In this document: in pieces, positions 1-10,019 of the stretch | Layout: each line of letters opens with the position of its first letter | Position numbering within the stretch: position 1 is the first letter of the stretch | DNA from: Aphrocallistes beatrix | Taxonomy: Eukaryota; Porifera; Hexactinellida; Sceptrulophora; Aphrocallistidae | Direction of reading: 5' to 3' | Assembly (NCBI GenBank): GCA_963281255.1 | Contig: OY725495.1 | Span: 1,922,001-1,986,000, forward strand | Length of the DNA stretch: 64,000 bases | Made by a program: the position numbers and the translations under genes | Notes under the pieces: model-generated | Seen by the model: the letters and a program-made list of their open reading frames with translations, nothing else | Told to the model about the DNA's origin: nothing | Database searches by the model: none

Positions 1-696
1 AACTGGCAGGACTGGTTCAAAGGCTTTCAGAGATGTCACCTATTAAATATACTTTTAGCTTATGAGTCGATAAATAATTATATATATATATATATATATA
101 TACGTATATTGATCCGACTTGATAATATATTTGGCATTGGTGGTGCTAGCGCACCGTCACCGATAGGGCTACCTTGTGTAAATGATTTTTTTAGTACTGG
201 CACATCAGCTTGACTGTTCAATAAAGTAAACCAATAAATTTGCTAGCTATATCGGTATACCTAAGTCTGGTCGGAACAATTAAATACAATTGATATTTTC
301 AACGTCAAAAATGTTTCTCTATCAACTCAATGGTACTTGTATCCCCCGATCTCCTGTCGTTTCGAATGGATCAACCATTACATCCTAATCAATATTCGAC
401 ATAGGTTCTCTATTGATAGAAGCTATGGATATTGTTTTGACTTGATTGAATTCTATTATGAAAATTATATGTTTTATGTCAATATCAAAGGAAGACAAGG
501 AATCTTTATGGCAACCAACACATCTTTTGAATGTGATTAGGAATGGATTGCAAAACTTATACTAGTGAAATACCAGTGTGATCTTACTTGTACTCCGATG
601 AAATTTACTAGAGTATAATTTAGTTTATAATGAAAAAATTATATGCATTTTTCATTTGTTATTAATATTATCATAAACTTTTCTTGGCTTATCTAA
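1..696. other. AT-rich sequence with a short TA microsatellite; no gene recognised
   Basis: A pure TA run lies at about 80-102. The remainder is AT-rich with only short open frames and no recognisable motif. It probably holds the 5' flank or lost left part of the Harbinger element that follows, but no left terminal repeat matching the right terminus at 4740-4851 is visible here. Confidence 0.5.
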
Positions 697-1320
697 ATGG
701 CAGGAATGATCCCATTGTTTTTAGCAGAAGATTTGGAAGAGTCCCTCAAGAGAGAGAGAGTGTTCAGAGATCGTAGTGATCATCTGGAATCCTAAGATGA
801 TCTACATAGAATTGATGCAGCGTTTCCGCTTATCAAGATCAGCAATATTAAAGATTACAGAGATCATAGTTGATCATCTTAATACAACTGATAGATCTCA
901 TGCTGCACATCCACATGTACAAGTTTGTGTTGCTCTACAATTTTTTGCACTGGTACTTTTCAGATTATTTGTGGTGCTGGAGTTCACGTGAGCCAACCCT
1001 CAGCTTGTAGGTACATTAGAGTCGTTGCACTTGGACTGCAATCGGTATTCGGTTGGAACGCATATTCGTATTTAAAAGCCTTCTGAAAATGAGGCGGATT
1101 ATTTAAACCGACATTTCTACCACTCAATAAATGTTCAAGCTATCTGTCTACCTGATGGTAGTAGATTTCCGATGTACGTATTAGCAAGATTCCCCGGTTC
1201 AGTTCATGACTCACGTATTTGGAAGCTCTCTCAGGTCGGAACATATGTGGAGAATAACTCCTTGGCTGGTGAGCATTTATTAGGCGATAGTGGGTATATG
1301 CTGAAATCCTATTTATTAAC
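697..1320 (+). pseudogene. PIF/Harbinger (HARBI1-like) transposase, N-terminal and catalytic part, broken
   Basis: A HARBI1-type nuclease would cut and paste a PIF/Harbinger transposon. An ATG at 697 opens a frame reading MAGMIPLFLAEDLEES, followed by a KRERVFRDRSD segment. After a frameshift near 770-790 the helical segment ELMQRFRLSRSAILKI follows, then VSQPSACRYIRVVA and, at about 1135-1320, the core ARFPGSVHDSRIW and LLGDSGYMLKSYLLTP, which match the family's PGSVHDSRI and LGDSGY blocks. At least two frameshifts and internal stops make it a pseudogene. It stops abruptly near 1320, where a 2-kb composite insertion begins, and the C-terminal part resumes at about 3338. Family assignment is firm from the motifs; activity is excluded. 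Confidence 0.85.
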
Positions 1321-1436
1321 TCCACAGCCTGCGTGACTATAGGCTTTTCACGGTATTTAATCATGGATTACTTCAGATCTTGTGTGCAAAATACAAACTG
1401 TATAGCATATCAATATTTTGCTGAAATTAAATATTA
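1321..1436 (+). repeat. Dispersed repeat starting CACAGCCTACGTAACTATAG
   Basis: This segment (CACAGCCT, then TTTTCACGGTATTTAA, ATGGATTACTTCA, ACAAACTGTATAGCAT) recurs at 13873-13960 in the same orientation and at 19680-19823 inverted. In two of the three places it borders the TC-terminal side of an HLE copy, so it may be an extension of a longer HLE variant or a separate family that HLEs inserted into. It also marks the left edge of the insertion splitting the Harbinger transposase. Confidence 0.7.
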
Positions 1437-1438
1437 AA

Positions 1439-1454
1439 TATACATGTATATGTA

Positions 1455-1499
<45 letters not shown>
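1439..1499. repeat. TA/TG microsatellite
   Basis: A run of TA dinucleotides (mixed with TG at its left end) directly abuts the terminus of the giant palindrome. With the short TA tract at 2829-2843 on the other side it looks like one TA tract split by the insertion. Confidence 0.9.
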
Positions 1500-1502
<3 letters not shown>

Positions 1503-1959
1503 GGTGCTCCAAAAAATTCCAAAGTTTGAATCTTATAATGCACACTCTTCAAATGGTTTACCTTGATCACCAAGTGTTCACCATAAAATTTTCATGCATT
1601 TTGGAGATGGTTTAGTAGTCGCGCAAGGGATCCTCCCCCTCGTGCTAATTTATAATGGGATATGTCCGGGTTGAGGCCAGAAGTTTTAAAAAGCGAACTT
1701 CTGACATTTAAATATACTAGTAGCTTGATTTTTATGATATTTGAGGGTAGTTTTATATCAGCTAATAATACATTTTAATAACCTAAAGTCTAGCGATTCC
1801 GAGATATTGGTGAAAACAGTTGGGACCATTAATAATTTCAAGTATGAAGGCTGGTCCCAACTGTTTTCACCAATATCTCGGAATCGGTAGATTTTAGGTT
1901 ATTAAAATGTATTATTAGCTGATATAAAACCACCCTCAATTATCACAAAAATCAAGCTA

Positions 1960-2605
1960 CAGTACACCCTCGGTTATCCGAACACCTCCGTTTGTTAGCT
2001 CAAAGATTGGTGTTCGGATAAGTGAAATCGTTCGGATAAGCGAAATACGTATTTTACGCTCTTAAATGCACATGTACCAACTTAGATGTTATTAAAGAAC
2101 GTATTATGATTTGAATACTACTTACACGCATGTATAGCCAAACAAATTGACAATGCTACGCACAATTTTGGAACATACATTTTTAAGTAATTGATTTATT
2201 AAACATTATTTCAGTTATCCGAACACATATTTCAGTTATCCGAACACATATTTCAGTTATCCGAACACATCATTTCAGTTATATCCCAACACATCATTTC
2301 AGTTATCCGAACACATCATTTCAGTTATCCCAACACATCGTTTCAGTTATCCGAACACATTATTTCAGTTATCCGAACACATCATTTCAGTTATCCGAAA
2401 ACATCATTTCAGTTATCCGAACACATCATTTCAGTTATCCGAACACATCATTTCAGTTATCCGAACACATTATTTCAGTTATCCGGACACATTATTTTCA
2501 CAAATTCGATTGAAAAGTATTTGATAAAATGAGTGGTACTGGAACACACTGTTCGGATAATCGAGGTGTCGGATAATCGAGGTTCGGATAATCGAGGGTC
2601 TACTG
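1960..2605. mobile_element. pogo-like MITE with internal minisatellite
   Basis: The left end is CAGTACACCCTCGG then TTATCCGAACACC; the right end is GTTCGGATAATCGAGGGTC then TACTG, the inverse. TA is duplicated at 1958-1959 and 2606-2607. Removing the element restores the right arm of the surrounding palindrome (AAGCTA joined to CTAGTATATTT), which shows that it is a later insertion. The interior is mostly a tandem array. A second member with the same TIR type begins at 63862. Confidence 0.92.
2200..2492. repeat. 22-bp minisatellite, about 13 units of CATTTCAGTTATCCGAACA
   Basis: Near-identical 22-bp units (CATTTCAG, TTATCCGAACACAT) run head to tail; variants include TATCCCAACA and an extra AT. 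Each unit repeats the TTATCCGAACAC core that also lies in the terminal repeat of the host MITE. The units leave no unique spacers. Confidence 0.95.
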
Positions 2606-2829
2606 TACTAGTATATTTAAATGTCAGAAGTTCGCTTTTTACAACTTCTGGCCTCAACCCGGACATATCCCATTATAAATTAGCACGAGGGGGAGGATCC
2701 CTTGCGCGACTACTAAACCATCTCCAAATTGCATGAAAATTTTATGGTGAATACTTGTTGATCAAGGTAAACCATTTGAAGGATGTGCATTATAAGATTC
2801 AAACTTTGGAATTTTTTGGAGCACCCTAA

Positions 2830-3337
2830 TATACATATATATGTAACGAATTGATTAACGAAACTGCCTGGCGCAGAAAGCTTATTTTTGACATGTGGGA
2901 GTCTTTTGGCTATGGCTCTACTAAGTTCTGTGCTCAGACGAAAATGTCGACTCATCATGGAATTATGACGTCATTGTCACCTTTTATATAATTAGAAATT
3001 TCAGTATTTCGATCATAACTCAGCCATTTTAAGTGATAGAAGGCTGAAATTTTAATAGAATGTGCATATTTATATATCTCACATATGATGTAACTACCAT
3101 CAAGAAATGATGACTAATCACTCTATAATGACGTCATTATTACGCATCAAAAATTTTAAAAATTGAAAACTTTGTGATTTTTCGAGTGATATCGATTATA
3201 AACACTAATATAGACATATTTAGAGATGTTATCTCCCATATAATTAACCAATGTGACCGCAGGCGACCGAAGTGAGTCTCCGGCGGACACAAAGTGTATG
3301 CCATCCGCGGTAGTGCAAGCAAGCGAAGCGCGCTTGT
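2830..3337 (+). mobile_element. Helentron-like short element (HLE) copy 1
   Basis: This is one of at least 15 copies of the commonest repeat in the window. Reading 5' to 3' it has a TA tract, GTAACGAATTGATT, ATTATGACGTCATTG, the second CRE-containing block near 3128-3135, a GC-rich head with CTCCGGCGGACAC, and the end GAAGCGCGCTTGT. The 3' end meets the resumed Harbinger transposase at 3338. The palindrome at 1500-2828 lies between its TA tract and the TA run at 1439. The proximal TC-start terminus seen in full copies is not recognisable on the left. Confidence 0.85.
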
Positions 3338-3612
3338 TATAATTACTCCCACAAAAAAACGCGTGTATTATCGAGCAAACCGATTTCATTGCCTTCACGG
3401 TGAGATCTGAATGGCTTCAGATAAAGTGCACTATTATTCTTGCCTGTGTTCTTCTTCATAATATGGCTATTGTTTGGAAGCAGCCCATGTTGGAAGATTC
3501 CACTATTGACCATTATACAAGCATTATGGATTAACCGTTTGCATTTGAGGTAACTGGACATATTGCTGCAAAACACTATAGGGATCAGTTTGCTATTCAT
3601 AACTTTAGTTGA
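3338..3612 (+). pseudogene. PIF/Harbinger transposase, C-terminal part
   Basis: This continues the gene begun at 697, after the 2-kb insertion. It shows HKKTRV, RFHCLHGEI (with indels), then IILACVLLHNMAIVWKQP, the family's conserved block before the C-terminus, and a stop at 3610-3612. Small frameshifts lie near 3365 and 3415. The acidic residue of the nuclease triad expected in this part cannot be confirmed because of the frame breaks. Confidence 0.8.
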
Positions 3613-3849
3613 ATTAATCTAAATTTAGGAGCTATCAAAGAGCATAAGTTGGATCTCATGTATTAATATTAAACAAAACATATAAACACTGGATATGAGA
3701 AGTATAATAAATTGAACTCTCTCGAAGTTAAAATTTCTGGGTCATTTGGTATTACGAAAATAAATGGTGCCATCAGTGGTTATGCTAAGTCTGCGTCCTC
3801 CCGTGTATATTAATTGCTGCTGAGTGCTTGAATTAACAATACCAAACAA

Positions 3850-4430
3850 ATGGACAAATCCCGCAAAGCAAATTGGACCAGAGAAGAAGAGTGCAGTCTC
3901 ATTAATGAAAGTGAATCAACAGATGAGATTTTGAGTGGCTCAGGAAATTATGCTGACAAAAACAAACGGAGAAAACAAATCTGGAGATACATTGCAGCCA
4001 AACTCAATTCAGTGCATTGTAATGGCAGAGCTGTAGAAGATATCAGAAAAAAATGAACCAACCTAAAGATAAATGCTAAGTCCAAAGTTTATGCAAACTT
4101 TGGGAAGCCAGAAAGACTGGAGAGAGTACAAACACTGCTGGGCAGGTGGATGACGAGGATATGCAAATTCTATCAGCAGATAGAAGTAATTCTGCTGACT
4201 CTGCAGATCGGGTAACAGAGATGTTTCAAAACACTCCTGCTTTAGTAGAATTTCAGGTGCTGCTGATCATTTTCAAGCACCAGCAATAGCATCAGCAGTA
4301 TCAGCTGCAGGTCCTGATGAATTTGAAGGCACTCCAATTTTAAAGTCTCCAGAAATTGAAATCCCGACATAAGGCATCAAAGAAAAGTCTGTTGATGAGC
4401 AAGATGATTCGGTCTAACTCTTGAAGACAA
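3850..4430 (+). pseudogene. Harbinger-associated Myb/SANT-like DNA-binding protein, broken
   Basis: PIF/Harbinger elements carry a second gene, a Myb/SANT-like protein that helps bring the transposase to DNA. The frame from ATG 3850 reads MDKSRKANWTREEECSLINE, then WRYIAAKLNSVH and VEDIRKK, and stops at 4054-4056. The tryptophan-spaced pattern W-TREEE-L ... W--IA-K fits a SANT/MADF-type fold. Past the stop and a frame change, LKINAKSKVYANFGK and ERLERVQ continue, so the protein once ran on. It lies downstream of and in the same direction as the transposase, as expected for one element. Confidence 0.7.
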
Positions 4431-4739
4431 ACTTCCATTACAGCAGGAAGTTCTGTTCCAACAGATGGCTGTCTCTATAATTATGCATGTTAGAATGAGT
4501 GTAAGATTATTTAATCAAATAATATATGTTTGTTTATTCATACAAACTCAAGAAGAATTTGCCACGAATTATAGCATGTGATGTATGTTGCGATGTTATT
4601 TACACACGATAAGAGAAATGTTTAAAAAATTTTTAAATTTTATTTGAAGTCTAATATCAATCAAGGTAGATTCAATGTTCGATAGAAGTAAATTTGAACA
4701 ACTGTTATGGAGTAATTAGTGAAAATCGAATCAATTACA

Positions 4740-4851
4740 ATACTTAAGACCTCCCTAGGCTGCTTAAAGTTCGGTCTTAATTTTGGTTTTAAGATCGAAC
4801 TTAAGACTTAAGCACTAGGATCGATCTTAAGTTCTTAGTGAACACGGCCCC
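4740..4851. repeat. Harbinger right terminal region
   Basis: Reading inward from 4851 the end is GGGGCCGTGTTCACTAAGAA, typical of PIF/Harbinger TIRs. It is followed by several inverted CTTAAGATCGA / TCGAACTTAAG motifs that could be transposase-binding repeats. No matching left end is found in the window. Confidence 0.65.
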
Positions 4852-5056
4852 ACATTTTAGATTAAAAAGTTAACACAATCTGTATCCAGATCTACATCAA
4901 TCGGATCATAATATGTTGGCACCATCAGATACAATTTTCCATGGTGTTTCCTTGGAGACCAAATGCTAACTCTCAATATGGAAAAATTGGGGATTTTGAA
5001 GGATTTTGAACCGAAATTTAAGGTCCAAAATTAAGGGGGCTCAAATTGCTACTAAT

Positions 5057-5165
5057 TCCAAACACTAGCGTTTCGGGATTAGAAGGCGCGAGTGCTAGTG
5101 CTTTCGCTCTCCCCGCCCTATTTCTCTGTTTAACCCTCCAATCTTAAACGCTAGTGTTTCAAGGT
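5057..5165. repeat. Small inverted repeat around AAACACTAGCGTTT
   Basis: AAACACTAGCGTTTCGGGAT on the left is answered by ATCTTAAACGCTAGTGTTTC on the right, with about 60 bp between. It could be the core of a small MITE; no target duplication was identified. Confidence 0.55.
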
Positions 5166-5344
5166 TAAGCGACTCAGAAACGAGCGTACCTCGGCTATAT
5201 TCCGCAATCCGCATCCATCACTTTTACTACTATACTTATAATAGCTGCAACAGCTAATTAAAACCCTTGATTGCCTAGGAATTTTGTTGTGTCATTCCCG
5301 CTTTAAGCTATTTTTAGTAGGGAAGCCATATTATTGCTTCAGTT

Positions 5345-5440
5345 ATGTAATCTGATCCTACACTCTTGCAGAACCTTAGTGAGCTGAAAGCTCTAAGGAT
5401 GTAATCTCGCTAAGTGTGAAGTTAAGTGCTATCTTTCTTG
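5345..5440 (+). repeat. SINE body fragment
   Basis: TGTAATCTGATCCTACACTC, then TTGCAGAACCTTAGTGAGCT and GAAAGCTCTAAGGATGT match the body of the SINE on the minus strand at 12050-13380 (AATCTGAGC, CTCTTGCAGAAACTTAGTGA, AAGGATGTCATCTTGC). The tRNA-like head seen in that copy is absent, so this one is 5'-truncated. Confidence 0.7.
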
Positions 5441-5599
5441 ACTACTGATGACTGTGTTTTCTATGTAAACATGCTATTATATATACACACACATGCTACA
5501 TACACCTCAGTCAACAGCTATCAGTAGGCTTAGCGCCTCTATAAACTTTACTTTTTATTTTTTTACTTTCGGATTTAGGACTGAAATCTCTTCTTACTA

Positions 5600-6191
5600 C
5601 AGGGTGTCTCAAAAGTTCTGCAACAAATGTTGCTGATGCATTATACATTGATAAATAGATCGAATATCCGATACCTCTTTTTAATCAAAAAATAGGGAGG
5701 ATTATCTTAATTATTTTGCATTCCCAATGGCCTGCTTTTCTCAATTTATTTGCAATGCTGGATCATATATATCGTTGTCTAGTAAAGAATATTTTTTATC
5801 TCAATAAAAAAACTCATATCCATGGTACATTTGACGTCTATACTTAAAATACTCGCGTTCTTATAGAAGATTTCCGTTACATTAATCAAAAGTAATAATA
5901 TTATTTTAGTATTATGAATCAATTACAGAATATAGAAGTGATTAATGTAATATTTCATCAGAAAAATAGTGATCTTCAAACTTGACACTTTTAAGCTCCA
6001 AATTTTGGAGTAATTGGTATGTAATTATTTAAAATTTTATAAGAAATGTTTTTTGCTTAATGTGTTGAGCTCATTACTATGCTAGAAGGGTGCTAGATCT
6101 CTTTTATGGAGGCTAATTTAGAATACAACCAAGTGATCTTAGTCAAATTAACAAAGTAAATTGGTTGTTTCAGAACTTTTGAGACACCCTA
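5600..6191. mobile_element. TIR element, ends AGGGTGTCTCAAAAGTTCTG
   Basis: The 20-bp sequence AGGGTGTCTCAAAAGTTCTG at 5601-5620 is matched exactly in inverse at 6171-6190. Flanking TA dinucleotides at both ends fit a TA target duplication (Tc1/mariner type). The interior of about 550 bp has no open frame and no transposase similarity, so it is non-autonomous. Confidence 0.9.
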
Positions 6192-6495
6192 TATATGTTT
6201 TCATGAAATAAAAATATTACATTCCACTTTCGAAAACATGGACTCACTTAAACCGGGGCGCATCAGGAAAAATATTGTCCTGTTCCACACAAATAACTCT
6301 CGGAAATCTGGGTCCTTATTCGAAGACAGGGGCACGTTTTGATTATATTTTTCTTTTTTTATTGTATTTAATGTATGAAGAGTTGTAAGACTATTTATGG
6401 GTTTGAGTACCACTGTGAATTTGAGTCAAAGTACACATTTTTCTGTAATCAATTTAAGATCTATGGAACAAATAGACTGTGTACGTACATATATA

Positions 6496-6984
6496 CAGTA
6501 GAACCTCTATAAGTGGGGCAATTTTTTGACATCTTTGCTCATTTTAATACAGATAAACCTCCATAAGTGGGGAAGTGCCATTATGCGGGAAATGGGGGTG
6601 ACTTTTAGGCTAATAATACCTCACGACACTAAGATTAACCTCTATATGTGGGGAATATGATAGGAGTTTTTCTATGCGAAATTGGATATTAATCAAAACA
6701 ACCGTTCACAGATGAATCGGAACTTGGGATTGTGCTATACCATTTGCTGGAAATTTCGTGCCTCACAAATCAACCCTTTCTCATATCATTACACCCTTAA
6801 TAAACCATTAAAAATCGTAAGAAAGTAATAATAAATTTTAGGGAAAGTAGAATAGAGAATTCTCATAGTAATACTAAGGCAAGCTTGTTTTATGAGAATA
6901 TTACAATTGGAATCATAAGTGGGGAATGGGGGAGTATCATCATGCTAGCCGGCCCAACCTCCCCCACTTATAGAGGTTCTACTG
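6496..6984. mobile_element. pogo-like MITE, ends CAGTAGAACCTCTATAAGTG
   Basis: The left end CAGTAGAACCTCTATAAGTG is the exact inverse of the right end CACTTATAGAGGTTCTACTG. TA is duplicated at 6494-6495 and 6985-6986. Internal copies of CCTCTATAAGTGGGG-like sequence (6551, 6632, 6918) suggest repeated binding motifs. It has no coding capacity. Confidence 0.93.
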
Positions 6985-7149
6985 TACTATACAAAGGCAG
7001 AACAGGTTCTTCGGGTGAGTGCCGTACCACTTTTTGGAATGGTCTTACTATACATAATGATTAAGGGTGTTAGGTTTACACGAACCTAAGATCATTTTCT
7101 TATAACGCTTTGATTTTGTCACGAACTATGCTTACTTTATACAATACAT

Positions 7150-7215
7150 CTAACCACTCGATAAACGGGCACCCTGCTCTGGTCCCGAAGTGCCCCGATT
7201 TTCGGGGGTTCACTG
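7150..7215. repeat. Terminal fragment of a pogo-type element
   Basis: Read inward from 7215 it is CAGTGAACCCCCGAAAATCG followed by GGGCACTTCGGGACCAG, a pogo/Tigger-type end flanked by TA at 7216-7217. No partner end was found nearby. It lies about 50 bp upstream of the candidate exon at 7266. Confidence 0.55.
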
Positions 7216-7265
7216 TATCAGTTAATGTATTACTCTCATAATCAAGATTGTAATCGTCTTTGTAG

Positions 7266-7558
7266 GTGAAGAAATTATTGGGGATTTTCAAAGCGATTTG
7301 CGTGGAAATCTCTCTCAACTTGAAATTGATCCGATGACTTACAACATCGATATAATTGCTCAAACAAGAGAAAGACTAAATTTACTTTTGAAAGTTTTAA
7401 TTGGAAATACCTTAAATGAAGGAAAAATGGTGTACAGACTTGTAGAGTATATGTTTATCGACCTTTTACCGACCAATCAATCAATGAATATAGTGGTAAC
7501 AGAATTCTTACGAGAGAAAATAATGGAAAGAGAATTATTAGGATGGATCTTTGCAAGG
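7266..7558 (+). CDS. Possible internal exon of an unidentified host gene
   Basis: A 97-codon open stretch begins right after TTTGTAG (3' splice site) and ends at CAAGG followed by GTAATT (5' splice site). The exon reads EEIIGDFQSDLRGNL, then SQLEIDPMTYNIDIIAQTRE, RLNLLLKVLIGNTL and FLREKIMERELLGWIFAR. It looks amphipathic and helical, with none of the simple-sequence bias of the neighbouring noise frames. I do not recognise the family. No neighbouring exon was identified either side, so it could also be a remnant or chance frame. Confidence 0.4.
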
Positions 7559-10019
7559 GTAATTTGATTTTTATAGTTCTTCGAAAAGTAAATGGATTTC
7601 ATATATAATATGCAGCTAGCGTTTAATATTCTGTAACTTGTTATTTGGCAAATATAAGTGTAATATTTATTGTTTATATGCTCTAGATCAAATTTTGCAA
7701 ATTTTGAAAATTCTTAAAGCTCTGGTTATGAAAGAGATTTTTTTCAATTTTAAGGTTCCTTCTCGATAACAAAAACAGCTACAAATATGATCGACTTAGG
7801 TAGGGTTGGTATAGTCATACCCATACTAATAATTTATCAAAAGTCATATTTTCTATTAATTATTAGTAATTTATTCATAAAATCCTAAATGGCGCTGCTA
7901 ATCATTAGTTCAAGGCTATGCCAGGTCAATCAATATCCCTGTCTACACCACTAAAAATCCTCAACCTCCTTTGGGGGTTTTAATTTACTTAGAATGCTCG
8001 TTTAGATATAATACTTGAAAGTTTGTCAAAAAAGTCCAAATGCAATTTCCTCCAACCTTCATAAATCAGTGTTTTTTCTCACTCTTCTCCTCCAATCGGT
8101 GTAAATTGTAATTACTTTAGGGTGTGTGGTAGAATATAATCGCAATAAAACGTCTTTTTAACAGTAAAGGTGTCTCCAAGTCAAAGCTTTCGGGAATTCC
8201 TTGCTAGTTGATAAATTTACATGCTATCACTAGCCAAAATAAGAGATGTTCTACCTCAATTGTTACCTGTAAATTGCGAAAGTTATCAATAATTGTTTCG
8301 ATGACTTGAAACTGGAAAGGTGGTAAAAAATGTTATTGACCCGACCCCGTATTTTTAGTAAAACCAAAATACACGCTTGCATCGTGTTTTGAATGAGCTA
8401 AACATTCTAAAATTCTTTCTTGTCCAAAATTGTCGCTATTTTGCATTCCAATATTAGAAGTTTGAACTCTTTAGCTAGTTTACTTATACCTTCCATTCTA
8501 CATCGCTACATAATAGTGCTCCTTTATTTTTCCTATTATTTGAATAAAAATTTATCTATACCACGGTGCCATCAAATTTAGGTTATTAAAAACAAAATGA
8601 CTACAGCATTTAATTTTCCAAATATGTCTTAAATATTATAACGCTAGGATTTTTTGTTTGTTTGTTTGAATTATTTGTAGAATTTGCAATTCGTAGAGAT
8701 ATGAAAATAGACATATGTGTCAAATGATTGTCTACGATTAGGTTTGAAGGTCTATAAGAAATCTTAGATACATTTTTTTTCTCATTCCGGATTAGTGTCC
8801 AGACATTGACTACTTTTTAATTTCGAATAAATACAATTTAATGTGATTTTAAAACAATATAAATGCTGAATTTAATGACACAAATAAATACTATATAACT
8901 TGAAGAACGCGGAAATCAAAAATATAGATTCCCAAATATTTAGCATTAGCAAGCAGGCTTCTTCCCCTTCTGCCTAATTTGATTACACCTGGCAGGTACA
9001 TGGATCTCTCCAATGTGCATCCCCCACCTTGATCCCGCCCTATCCCCCCTTTATCCTTAATATTAATACCACTATCTCGTTTTTACCATCACCCCCGGAT
9101 ATCCCCTGGTTTGAGAATCATTGTTTTAATGAATGCAAAGTTGCTAAATGCTAAACCTTTAACATTTTAGTATGATCTAGTGTATAATTGGATTAAACAT
9201 TCAATACTCTAATATAATATCACCAGACTTGTATCAGACTAAGGCGATTTCAAATATTAAGGATAAATTTACTTTTTACAGGTTAATATGTTTCATTACT
9301 TTACGCAACAATCGATACTTTTATAATTACTATGAGTATTAAAATATAGACTATAGACCAGCTATTTTGTAAACTGTCCCTTCCCGATTAATAATGTTAC
9401 ATCGTTCAGAAAAAAACTTTAACCCAATTAAACTTGGAACCATAATATTTACTGAAAAAATTTTAGCTTTTCTGTGTGAGAACTATTCCAGTCTTGCCAT
9501 TTTAGAGGAGTCGATTGTGTATTCAATTCTTCACTGGTGAGTATACGCATTCGTGAGATCTTTTTTATGAACTGCGAAACGCCAATTCTTTACGGCGGCA
9601 TACCTTCGTGGGTTTTCATACAATCCTGATTTGTAATGAAAAATTACTACGTGTACTATACCAACATTTCAAAACAACACTACATCAACTTGGAATATTG
9701 GCAATTCATGATCAATAATAATATTTCAAGATATTCTTGCTCCGGACTCATTAATCAAATTTTCGCCAACACTTTTTACACACTGTAAATCAACATAGCA
9801 TATTAAAATTAACAATCAATATCCTAACTTTGTTCCATGACGGTGCTGACTCACTCTATACCTTAATTGTGAAAGGACTTTGAAAGGGTAGTGGTGCACT
9901 GTGTGTGCCAGGGGCAAAATTGCATCGCTTCCTTATAAAATGATGTTGCGGGTAAAAGAGGGATAATAAATTTCCCACTCATCTTTGATCATGTTTCCCA
10001 CTTCGCGAATGTTCCTTAG
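7559..10019. other. No gene recognised; AT-rich intergenic or intronic sequence
   Basis: No open frame of note, no terminal inverted repeats with a target duplication and no family motif were recognised here. The stretch could be intron or flank of the candidate exon at 7266-7558. The last part, after about 9830, leads into the dead Tc1 element. Confidence 0.45.

Larger units (their letters stand above)
1500..2828. mobile_element. Giant foldback (palindromic) MITE, terminus AGGGTGCTCCAAAAAATTCC
   Basis: The left arm (1500 to about 1831) and the right arm (about 1855-1959 continuing at 2608-2828) are near-perfect inverted copies with a loop of about 24 bases. Shared landmarks are AGGGTGCTCC at the ends, GATCCTCCCCCTCGTGCT in the middle and AACTGTTTTCACCAATATC next to the loop. 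The whole unit is about 680 bp after removing the nested pogo MITE. It carries no coding sequence and is flanked by TA-rich sequence, as expected for a Tc1/mariner-type non-autonomous element. Confidence 0.9.

Noticed and set aside
2200..2492. CRISPR-like series of short repeats
   Set aside because: Units are directly contiguous with no unique spacers, and the array lies within a eukaryotic MITE; it is a minisatellite.
2829..3337. Hammerhead ribozyme in the HLE repeat, suggested by its TGATGAG motifs
   Set aside because: The required CTGATGA...GAAA core with three stems is not present; the motif reads GTGATGAGTCATCA and fits an AP-1 palindrome.
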